This document shows, piece by piece, positions 42,403 to 49,370 of a stretch of 55,829 bases of DNA. The notes under the pieces are model-generated. The model was given only the letters and a program-made list of their open reading frames with translations. It made no database searches and had not been told where the DNA came from. Position numbers and translations under genes: made by a program. This DNA is from UBA6019 sp035535055 (GTDB lineage Bacteria; Chloroflexota; Dormibacteria; Dormibacterales; Dormibacteraceae), in the NCBI GenBank assembly GCA_035535055.1, contig DATLQT010000070.1:1-55829 (forward strand), written 5' to 3'. Each line of letters starts with the position of its first letter. Position 1 is the first letter of the stretch.

Positions 42403-44061
42403 GTGCGCGATCTGACCGGCACCCGGCTCGGCAACTACGAGGTGCAAGAACATCTCGGCGTCGGCGGCATGGCCGTCGTCTACCGCGCGGTACAGTCCTC
42501 CCTCGGCCGCGAGGTGGCGCTCAAGGTGCTGGCGCCGGCGCTGACCGAGGACTCCGAGTTCCTCAAGCGCTTCGAGAACGAGGCGCGGACCCTGGCCAGT
42601 CTCGACCACCCCAACATCCTCGCCATCATCGACTTCGACACCGTCGACGGGGTCACCTTCCTGACCATGCCGCTGGCCCGCGGCGGCTCCTTCGAGGAGG
42701 TGGTCAGTAAGGGTCCGATGGAACCCGGCGCCGCCTGGACGCGCTTCCTCCGCCCGGTGGCCGACGCGCTCGGCCACGCGCACCGGGCGGGCATCGTGCA
42801 CCGCGACCTGAAGCCGGCCAACGTCCTGATCCACAGCGACTCGCGCCCGCTGCTGGCGGACTTCGGCCTCGCCCGCTCCTCGGCCGGCGCCAGCCACCTC
42901 ACCAACGCCGGCTTCGCGGTGGGGACGCCCGGCTACATGGCCCCCGAGCAGGTGATGGGAAGGGAGGTGGACGCGCGTGCCGACATCTACGCCTATGCCG
43001 CGATGGTGTTCCGGGCTCTGACCGGCCGGCTGCCCTACACCGGGGCCACCCCGATGGAGATCGCCATCGCCACGGTGCGCTCGCCCATCCCTTCGGCCAC
43101 CGCGCTCCGGCGCCAGCTGCCCGACGAGCTCGACGAGTTCATGCGGAGGGCGCTCGCCAAGGATCCCGATGAGAGGCCCTCGACGATGGCCGAGCTGGTG
43201 ACGCTGCTGAACCGGGTGCCACAGCACCGGGTGGCCGGTCCGCCCCGGCCCGCCCCCGGCCCTGCCGCGGCCGCCCCGCGCCCGGCGCCGGCCGCATCGC
43301 CCACCCTCGCTGCTCCCCCGCCGGCGGTCCCCGCCCCGACCCCCGAGCGGATGGAATCGCTCTCCTTCGCCCCTCTCCAGGCGGCGCTGGCGGCGGCGCC
43401 GCCCCCGGCGGTCGGGTCAGCGGTCGCCGCGCTCGAGCTCCAGGGTCTGCCGCGCCTGTCCGGCCACGAGCGCTGCTGCCAGGACGCCTTCTTCGCGAAT
43501 TCGCTGGGGGCGGCGCGAGAGGTGTGCGGCGCCGCCTGGCCCCGGGTCGCGGCCGCCGCCGGGCTCACCGAGCTCGCCGCCAACCCGCCGTCCGGCCCGG
43601 CGCGGACGACGCCGGTGGAGCTGCCCAGCCGCCTCAACGAGGCGTTCGAGATCGTCTTCACCACCGAGGCGGCCGACCGGATCCGCAGCTGGGGCCGGCT
43701 GGCCACCGCGAGCTGGCTCCGGGCCCCCGGCGCCGCGCCGGCCGGCGTCAAGCTGGCGATCGGCCGCCAGCGCAAGCTGGAGGTGGTACTCAAGGCGCAC
43801 GTGCGGGCGATGGACGGCGTGCGAGGAGAGCACCTGCACAGCTACCGGCAGATCGACGCCGACCAGTTCTGGCTGATCCACTACTCGAACCTGTTCGCTC
43901 TCGGGCGGCGGAAGAGGGAGAAGTCCTGCCATCTTTGGACCTCCTCCCTGGAGGCGCTCCTGCGCGGCTCCGGGCTGGCCAACGACTGGCTGGTCAGCGA
44001 GGTCGAGTGCGGTTGCGTCACCGGCAGCTTCGACTGCGTCTTCGCCTTCCGCAGGGGATGA
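42403..44061 (+). CDS. Ser/Thr protein kinase with C-terminal V4R-like domain
   Basis: 552 residues. PknB-type kinase domain (about 10-270): glycine loop LGVGGMAVVYRA, catalytic lysine in VALKVL (Lys41), HRDLKPANVL, DFGLARS and GTPGYMAPEQ. A Pro/Ala linker follows (about 280-345). The last part (about 350-552) has no transmembrane helix and ends with SCHLWTSSLEALLRG and VECGCVTGSFDCVFAF, matching the C-terminal pattern of V4R domains (CHf..G.l.g.l......veveCva.Gd..C.F). V4R domains bind small molecules and often metal through these Cys/His. So this looks like a soluble kinase sensor. GTG 42403 start; an open frame upstream is antisense to the NDH-2 gene and not coding. Confidence 0.88.
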   Translation: MRDLTGTRLGNYEVQEHLGVGGMAVVYRAVQSSLGREVALKVLAPALTEDSEFLKRFENEARTLASLDHPNILAIIDFDTVDGVTFLTMPLARGGSFEEVVSKGPMEPGAAWTRFLRPVADALGHAHRAGIVHRDLKPANVLIHSDSRPLLADFGLARSSAGASHLTNAGFAVGTPGYMAPEQVMGREVDARADIYAYAAMVFRALTGRLPYTGATPMEIAIATVRSPIPSATALRRQLPDELDEFMRRALAKDPDERPSTMAELVTLLNRVPQHRVAGPPRPAPGPAAAAPRPAPAASPTLAAPPPAVPAPTPERMESLSFAPLQAALAAAPPPAVGSAVAALELQGLPRLSGHERCCQDAFFANSLGAAREVCGAAWPRVAAAAGLTELAANPPSGPARTTPVELPSRLNEAFEIVFTTEAADRIRSWGRLATASWLRAPGAAPAGVKLAIGRQRKLEVVLKAHVRAMDGVRGEHLHSYRQIDADQFWLIHYSNLFALGRRKREKSCHLWTSSLEALLRGSGLANDWLVSEVECGCVTGSFDCVFAFRRG

Positions 44062-44083
44062 GATGGTTGCGAACGGTGAAGCC

Positions 44084-44617
44084 CTAAGCTACGACACCTT
44101 TTGACTGGTCATCGCCGGCTGCGCCGGCGTACCAGCCGGGCACCGCGAAGTCCATCGCCACCAGTTTGTCGGCAAGCACCGCGAACCACGCGTCGGCCTG
44201 GGCATCGAGATCCTTGGTGACGCGCAGCATCACAGCCGCGTCCAGTAGCTGGTAAGCGTGCTGGACCCGGTTGCGCGACTTCCGCAGCCGCTCCAAGACC
44301 TCTTTGAAAGTCTCGGTGACGATGCCTCGAGCGACGAGCTCAGGCTCCAGCTTCTCTCCCGTCCAGTCCCGAGCCTCGGGCAGGCCATCTTCTGCCAGCA
44401 CCGTCTGCTCGATTCCGAGCCCGAAGTTGACCACCGATTCGAAGTAGCGCTCGACCGCTGCCACGTGGTGGTGGCGCTCGTAGTCGAAGGAGAGGTACGC
44501 ATCGCTCCATGCCTCACTGGTGGGAAAGTGAGAGAGGGCCTCACGAAAGAGCCGCAGGTGCTGGCGGAAGAGCAGAAGGCGCTGCACCTCACCCGGACGC
44601 AACTGCCTAGAGGCCAA
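44084..44617 (-). CDS. hepT: HEPN-domain toxin HepT of a HEPN-MNT system
   Basis: 177 residues, mostly helical. Near residue 115 it has RNRVQHAY, an exact RX4HXY motif (Arg115, His120, Tyr122), the RNase active-site and AMPylation signature of HepT toxins. HepT proteins cleave RNA and are inactivated when the partner MNT protein adds AMP to the tyrosine. It follows the MNT gene with an 11-nt overlap, the usual antitoxin-first order. It is longer than typical HepT (about 135), with extra residues at both ends. TTG start at 44617. The locus is visibly less GC-rich than its neighbours, suggesting transfer. Confidence 0.82.
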   Translation of the reverse strand: MASRQLRPGEVQRLLLFRQHLRLFREALSHFPTSEAWSDAYLSFDYERHHHVAAVERYFESVVNFGLGIEQTVLAEDGLPEARDWTGEKLEPELVARGIVTETFKEVLERLRKSRNRVQHAYQLLDAAVMLRVTKDLDAQADAWFAVLADKLVAMDFAVPGWYAGAAGDDQSKGVVA

Positions 44618-45137
44618 GGACCATCTCTCGCTCGCGCTCGTATCGCTTCGCCTCCCGCTCGATCATGCCCGAGCGCTTCCGCAGGCTCTCCCAGAACTCC
44701 CCCCGATCAACCACCGGCCGGCCCTCCCTGAGCACCTCGCGCAGGAAGACTGCAGGCGTTGAGCCCTCGTCGAACACGATCACGTCCACCTGCCGCCCAA
44801 GCCTTGCCGATAGGCGCTCCTCCAGGCCGTACAGGTTGTCGAGGGTCCACTCTCCCCGGAAGCGGACCAACAGGTCAAGGTCACTGCCCGGCCGATCATC
44901 ACCGCGGGCCTGAGAGCCGACCAAGATCGCGGCCTCGACTGCCGGCTCAGTTCGCAATGCCAGCCGTAGACGGCTGATCAGGGGCCAGTGGCGCACGATG
45001 TAGTCCTGCTCCCCGGTGGGGATCTGGACCTGGCGCGGGCCCCTGCGGATCGCGCGGATCGTCCCTTCGGCGATCGCTCGCCTCAGCGTCCGCCCGCTCG
45101 CCTCGATCCTGGCTCCCAGCCGATCGGCTTCCGTCAT
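44607..45137 (-). CDS. mntA: MNT-type nucleotidyltransferase antitoxin MntA with N-terminal extension
   Basis: 176 residues from ATG 45137. It contains an exact GSX10DXD motif (Gly74-Ser75 to Asp86, Asp88) and a third acidic residue in VDVIVFDEG (about 118), the metal and ATP site of minimal nucleotidyltransferases. In this family the enzyme AMPylates the HepT tyrosine. About 65 residues precede the core, including a helix-turn-helix-like stretch (GRTLRRAIAEGTIRAIRRGP), absent from minimal MntA and likely to bind DNA. Translation is coupled to hepT by an 11-nt overlap. A TAGGAT box ends 7 nt before the ATG. A longer in-frame start at 45347 lacks support. Confidence 0.82.
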   Translation of the reverse strand: MTEADRLGARIEASGRTLRRAIAEGTIRAIRRGPRQVQIPTGEQDYIVRHWPLISRLRLALRTEPAVEAAILVGSQARGDDRPGSDLDLLVRFRGEWTLDNLYGLEERLSARLGRQVDVIVFDEGSTPAVFLREVLREGRPVVDRGEFWESLRKRSGMIEREAKRYEREREMVLGL

Positions 45138-45168
45138 GTGTCCAATCCTAGCGCTTCGTGTGTCCAAT
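45137..45168 (-). promoter_or_regulatory. direct-repeat operator around the mntA-hepT promoter
   Basis: Plus-strand TGTGTCCAAT occurs at 45137-45146 and 45159-45168, a 22-bp period (two helical turns). On the coding strand this is ATTGGACACA, the proximal copy running into the ATG. The -10 box TAGGAT (45150-45145) lies between the copies. Binding by the HTH-like N-terminus of MntA would block the promoter. Confidence 0.55.
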
Positions 45169-45484
45169 ATCCCCACCTTCCTCGAGCGGCTGGGTCGCAA
45201 TCGTCGACGACCCCGGAGTGGTCTCGAATCGAGATTGAGCGCGTTCCCGACAGCGAGGCAACAGGTTTCCAGGTGGCGACCCGCTACCGCTGGGCAAGAT
45301 CGGATCAGGGACTGGATAGCCACGTGGGTGGGGAACGCGTGCGCCAAGTTTGGGGAACGTGCTCGATCTCAAATCTGATTCCGAGATGGGAGGGATCGCG
45401 GGGCTGAGGGTCGTTGAGCGCTTCCGGCCAGATGCCCTACGGGCTTCGGGCAAGAGGGGCGACCCCCTCTTGCCGATCTCCTCT
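45169..45484. other. intergenic stretch, no gene recognised
   Basis: About 320 nt between the mntA promoter and the terminator of the small membrane gene. Base composition is less GC-rich than the flanks. It contains the perfect inverted repeat TCTCGA-A-TCGAGA (45222-45234). Open frames of 60-120 codons exist on both strands but have no recognisable features or start signals. Confidence 0.6.
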
Positions 45485-45526
45485 GTCGCTCAAAAGAAGA
45501 ACGGTCGCCTCGTAGGAGGCGACCGC
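45485..45526 (-). terminator. intrinsic terminator of the small membrane protein gene
   Basis: CGGTCGCCTC (45502-45511) pairs with GAGGCGACCG (45516-45525) around GTAG. On the minus strand the stem is followed by TTCTTCTTTTG, so termination is of the minus-strand transcript from 45714. Confidence 0.8.
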
Positions 45527-45549
45527 CCTTAAGCTGCAGCGGGAGCTTT

Positions 45550-45714
45550 TTACCAGTAGTACCAGCGCCCGCCGCCCTCGGCGCTGCGGATCAAGAACCC
45601 CAGCAGCCAGAGCACCACGGCGGCGACCAGCACGTACCAGAGGAAGCTGTAGAGGAACCCGCCACCTCCGAGGAGGATCAGGATCAGTGCAAGTACGACA
45701 ATTGCTGCAATCAT
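45550..45714 (-). CDS. small hydrophobic membrane protein, about 54 aa
   Basis: Two hydrophobic helices (MIAAIVVLALILILLGGGG and SFLWYVLVAAVVLWLLGFL) separated by a glycine turn, ending in aromatic GGGRWYYW. It resembles small lmo0937-like or YtcA-like two-helix membrane proteins, of unknown, often stress-related role. ATG 45714 is chosen because a consensus promoter ends 9 nt before it. A strong terminator follows, so this is a monocistronic unit. Confidence 0.7.
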   Translation of the reverse strand: MIAAIVVLALILILLGGGGFLYSFLWYVLVAAVVLWLLGFLIRSAEGGGRWYYW

Positions 45715-45723
45715 GATGAGTTC

Positions 45724-45753
45724 AGTATAGAAAACTGATAGTGATGATGTCAA
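45724..45753 (-). promoter_or_regulatory. consensus sigma70-type promoter of the small membrane gene
   Basis: On the minus strand, TTGACA (45753-45748) and TATACT (45729-45724) are 18 bp apart. The start codon at 45714 is 9 nt past the -10, predicting a leader of 0-3 nt. This is the best-matching promoter in the window. Confidence 0.75.
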
Positions 45754-45823
45754 CTAGGGAGCCGATCCTGATGCTTTCGAGAGCGCGCTGGCAGGTGGCC
45801 CGGCTGATATAAGAGAAGGACGC

Positions 45824-48313
45824 ATGGCGAAGCCTGCCGGGGGCGCGGCGGAGGCCGCCCCGCCTTCTGCGACCTACCGGCTCCAGTTCAAACCCGGCTT
45901 CGACTTCGACGCCGGTGCGCAGGTGGCCTCCTACCTCGCCGCGCTCGGTGTCAGCCATGCCTACTCGTCCCCCTACCTGCAGGCGGCGCCGGGATCGACC
46001 CATGGCTACGACGTGGTCGATCACTCGAGGGTCTCACGCGAGCTCGGTGGGCCTGAGGCCCACGCCCGCTATTGCCGGGCGCTCCGCGACAACGGCCTCG
46101 GGCAGGTGCTGGACATCGTCCCCAACCACATGGCGATCAGCGGTCGCGACAACGCCTGGTGGTGGGACCTCCTAAAGCACGGGCGACGCAGTCGCTACGC
46201 CCTTTACTTCGACATCGACTGGAACTCGCCCGAGCCGAAGCTGCGGGGCAAGGTCCTGATGCCGATCCTCGGTGACCACTACGGCCGGGTGCTGGAATCG
46301 GGCGACCTGGGCCTGTCCGCCGAGTCTGACGGTTGGGTCCTGAGCTACTTCGACCACCGGCTGCCGATCGATCCCCAGTCGCTGCCGCGCCACCACCCGG
46401 ATCCGGGGCGGATCGCCGCCGATCCCGACGCCCTCCACCGGCTTCTCGAGCGCCAGCACTACCGCCTCGCCCACTGGCGCACCGCCGGCTGGGAGGTGGA
46501 CTACCGCCGTTTCTTCGACGTCAACAGCCTCGCCGCGCTCCGGGTCGAGGAGGAGGGCGTCTTCTGGGAGACCCACGCGCTGATCCTGGGCTGGCTGGGG
46601 TCGGGGGTGCTGGACGGCGTCCGGGTCGACCACCCCGACGGGCTCCGAGACCCGGGCCGATACTTCGCAAGGCTGCGCGCGGAGGCGCCTGGGGCCTGGA
46701 TCGTGATCGAGAAGATCCTCGCCCTCGGCGAAGAGATGCCGGCCGGCTGGCCGGTGGAGGGGACGACCGGTTACGAGTTCGCGAACCGGCTGACGCAGCT
46801 CTACGTCGACCCGGCCGGCGAGCGGCCGTTGACCGACTTTTACCGGGAGTTCTCCGGGGTCGAGGAGGATTTCGCCGAGCTCGCCTACCGCGGCAAGCGG
46901 GCGGTGCTGGCGGATCTTCTCGCCAGCGACCTTCGCCGGCTGGTCGCCAACTTCGCCCGCGTCTGCGAGGGAAACCGCGACTTCCGCGACTTCACCCGGT
47001 TCGACCTCGCCACCGTCCTGGCCGAGTTCATGGCCTGCCTGGCGGTCTACCGCACCTTCATCCGGCCCGGCGAGCCGGCCAGCGCCCAGGACCGGGCCCA
47101 GATCGAGGCGGCGGCGGCTGCCGTGCGGCGCCGGCGGCCCGAGCTCGATGAGGAGCTGGTCGAATTCCTGGTCTCGATCCTGCTCGGGAAGGTACTCGGA
47201 CGGGAGGAGGCGAACCTTGTCGCCCGCCTTCAGCAGACCAGCGGGGCGGTCACCGCCAAGGGCGTCGAGGACACCGCCTTCTACCTCTACCACCGGCTGG
47301 TCGCGCTCAACGAGGTGGGCGGCGACCCCGGCACCTTCGGCCTTGCGCCCGAGGCCTTCCACGCGGCCGCCGCGAAGGCGGCCTCCGCTCACCCGGCAAC
47401 CATGAACACGAGCTCGACCCACGACACCAAGCGCAGCGAGGACGTCCGGGCCCGGCTGGTGCTTCTTTCCGAGATGGCGGACGAGTGGTCCGGCGCCGTC
47501 CGCCGCTGGGCCGCTCTGAATGCGCGCCACCGCCGGGACGGCCTGCCGGACGCAAACCTCGAGTACCTGCTCTACCAGACGCTGGTCGGCGCCCACCCGA
47601 TCGAGCTGGACCGCGTCCAGGCCTACTTGCTGAAGGCGGCCCGCGAGGCCAAGGCGCACACCTCCTGGACCTCTATCAACCAGGCCTACGAGAGCGCGGT
47701 GGCGGCCTTCGCGGCCGCTGCGCTCTCCGACCCCGACTTCCGGGCCGAGCTGGACGCCTTCGCGGCACGGCTGGTCGAACCGGGCCGGGTCAACTCGCTG
47801 GCCTGGAAGCTCTTGACGCTCACCGCGCCGGGCGTGCCGGACCTCTACCAGGGCAGCGAGCTCTGGGACCTGCGCCTGGTCGACCCCGACAACCGCGGGC
47901 CGGTCGACTTCGGCCTTCGGCGCGGGCTTTTGGGTGAGCTCGACCGGCTGAGCGCGCAGGAGGCCTGGTCGCGGGCCGACACCGGGCTGCCCAAGCTGCT
48001 GGTGGTCCAGAGGACGCTTCAGCTTCGCCGGCAGCGACCCGACCTCTTCGGGCCCGGCGCGACCTACCAGCCCTTGGTTGCGCAGGGCCCTCGCGCCGCC
48101 AACGTCCTCGCCTTCGTGCGCGGAGGGGCGGCGGTGACCCTGGTGCCCCGGCTGGTGCTCAGGCTAAACGGGGACTGGGCCGGGACCGAGCTGGAGCTTC
48201 CGCCGGGCGAGTGGCGGGACGAGCTGACGGGGGAGCCGGCGACGGGAGGGCGGCAGCCGCTGGCTCGACTTTTGGGGCGGTTCCCGGTCGCGCTGCTGGT
48301 CCGCGCTCGATAG
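45824..48313 (+). CDS. treY: maltooligosyl trehalose synthase
   Basis: Turns the reducing end of maltooligosaccharides into a trehalose unit (TreYZ pathway). 829 residues, GH13_26 layout. ATYRLQFKPGFDFD at the N-terminus, SPYLQAAPGSTHGYDVVDH, the nucleophile region LDGVRVDHPDGL, the acid/base glutamate in WIVIEKIL, and TSSTHDTKRSED for the third acidic residue. TreZ is not in the window. ATG 45824 has AAGGA 5 nt upstream and TATAAG at 45808-45813. The last 155 nt overlap the patatin gene on the opposite strand. Confidence 0.96.
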   Translation: MAKPAGGAAEAAPPSATYRLQFKPGFDFDAGAQVASYLAALGVSHAYSSPYLQAAPGSTHGYDVVDHSRVSRELGGPEAHARYCRALRDNGLGQVLDIVPNHMAISGRDNAWWWDLLKHGRRSRYALYFDIDWNSPEPKLRGKVLMPILGDHYGRVLESGDLGLSAESDGWVLSYFDHRLPIDPQSLPRHHPDPGRIAADPDALHRLLERQHYRLAHWRTAGWEVDYRRFFDVNSLAALRVEEEGVFWETHALILGWLGSGVLDGVRVDHPDGLRDPGRYFARLRAEAPGAWIVIEKILALGEEMPAGWPVEGTTGYEFANRLTQLYVDPAGERPLTDFYREFSGVEEDFAELAYRGKRAVLADLLASDLRRLVANFARVCEGNRDFRDFTRFDLATVLAEFMACLAVYRTFIRPGEPASAQDRAQIEAAAAAVRRRRPELDEELVEFLVSILLGKVLGREEANLVARLQQTSGAVTAKGVEDTAFYLYHRLVALNEVGGDPGTFGLAPEAFHAAAAKAASAHPATMNTSSTHDTKRSEDVRARLVLLSEMADEWSGAVRRWAALNARHRRDGLPDANLEYLLYQTLVGAHPIELDRVQAYLLKAAREAKAHTSWTSINQAYESAVAAFAAAALSDPDFRAELDAFAARLVEPGRVNSLAWKLLTLTAPGVPDLYQGSELWDLRLVDPDNRGPVDFGLRRGLLGELDRLSAQEAWSRADTGLPKLLVVQRTLQLRRQRPDLFGPGATYQPLVAQGPRAANVLAFVRGGAAVTLVPRLVLRLNGDWAGTELELPPGEWRDELTGEPATGGRQPLARLLGRFPVALLVRAR

Positions 48314-49304
48314 CGGCCAGTAAGGGGGCCAGCTCGGGCCGGTCGAGCCGTTCCCTGGTCGTCCGGGTCGCGGTCTCCATCACCCGGCCCCGGCGGCGGT
48401 CGTCCATCACGTTGTGGCCGATCGCGATCAGGTCCTCGGCCAGGGGTTCGAGCAGGACCACCCGGGTTCCCTCCGCCTCCAACAGCCTGATCTCGGCGTC
48501 CAGCTGGCGGGCGAAGACCTGCCGGGTGGCGTCGCTGAACCGGTTGAGCGGGCCCCAGCCCGAAAAGCGCTCCCGGGTCGACAGCGGGGAGAGGACGATG
48601 GCGAGGTCGAGGTCGAGGCCGAGCAGGAGGTCCAAGTTGGACATCGAGTGCACGCCGCCATCGACGTACGCCCTGCCGTCGATGACCTCGGGGCAGTAGT
48701 AGCCGGGGATCGCGCAGGAGGCCGCGACCGCCTGGGCGATGTCCACCTCGGGTGCGCCCTCCCTCCCGAAGACGACCCGGGCGCCGCTCCGGTAGTCGCA
48801 GGCGACGATCCAGGTGTTCTGGTGGTCGATCCGGCCGCCCGGCGCGACCCAGCGGACCGTCTCCTTGATCGGGCCGGTCGAGATGAAGCCGCTGGGGGCC
48901 AGGCCGCAGAGGGCCTTGAAGAACGCCGAGCGGCCCTGCCGGACGCTGGTCCAGGCCATCGACAGGGAACCCGGCCGGAGGTGGGGCAGCCCCAGCCGGC
49001 GGCGGAGGATGATCCGCGTCCAGAGGTCCTCGTCGATCTGCAGGCGGCCGCTGGCATCGATCCGCCCGTGGTAGACGTTGGAGGTGCCCGGGATCAGGAG
49101 CCAGGGCGGAACCCCGGCGCCCCCCAGCGCTGCCAGGACCGCCCCGGCCGAGGTCCCGACGATGCAATCGGCGTGGCGGGGGTACCAGCGGGTCTTTTCC
49201 GCCAGCGCGTGCAGGGCGCCGGCCATCCAGGCCCCGCCGAGGACTCCCCCGGCGCCGAGAACCAAGCCCGTGCGTGCCGTCCGCGAACCTGCCACCCGCT
49301 TCAA
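48159..49304 (-). CDS. patatin-like phospholipase
   Basis: Serine-Asp dyad lipid hydrolase of about 381 residues. Oxyanion motif GLVLGAGGVLGGAWMAG, nucleophile elbow VGTSAGAVLAAL (GxSxG), and catalytic aspartate in YVDGGVHSMSNLDLL (DGG). The C-terminal about 60 residues are Pro/Ala/Arg-rich and overlap treY, so they may not be essential. TTG 49304 is preferred because TGTAAT ends 7 nt before it; GTG 49295 is an alternative. The frame stays open to 49706, but that part lies antisense to the transporter gene and has no family similarity. Confidence 0.88.
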   Translation of the reverse strand: MKRVAGSRTARTGLVLGAGGVLGGAWMAGALHALAEKTRWYPRHADCIVGTSAGAVLAALGGAGVPPWLLIPGTSNVYHGRIDASGRLQIDEDLWTRIILRRRLGLPHLRPGSLSMAWTSVRQGRSAFFKALCGLAPSGFISTGPIKETVRWVAPGGRIDHQNTWIVACDYRSGARVVFGREGAPEVDIAQAVAASCAIPGYYCPEVIDGRAYVDGGVHSMSNLDLLLGLDLDLAIVLSPLSTRERFSGWGPLNRFSDATRQVFARQLDAEIRLLEAEGTRVVLLEPLAEDLIAIGHNVMDDRRRGRVMETATRTTRERLDRPELAPLLAAIERGPAARPGTAPKVEPAAAALPSPAPPSARPATRPAEAPARSRPSPRLA

Positions 49305-49335
49305 ACCTGCTATTACATTTATCACATTAATTGAA

Positions 49336-49363
49336 TTGACAAGGGCAGGTTGACTGATACCAT
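49336..49363 (+). promoter_or_regulatory. promoter for the Nramp-like gene
   Basis: TTGACA (49336-49341), 16 bp spacer, TACCAT (49358-49363), then 7 nt to ATG 49371, predicting a leaderless transcript. The AT-rich 49310-49345 stretch is unusual here and also serves the divergent patatin gene. Confidence 0.65.
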
Positions 49364-49370
49364 TGAAGTG

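Noticed and set aside
45222..45234. TCTCGAATCGAGA as a tRNA T-arm
   Set aside because: It is a simple palindrome without the G-TTC-R-A context, acceptor stem or anticodon arm around it. No tRNA was found in the window.
45016..45453. Open frames of 100-120 codons on both strands upstream of mntA
   Set aside because: No recognisable domains, no plausible start signals, Arg/Pro/Ser-rich shadow composition; treated as intergenic.
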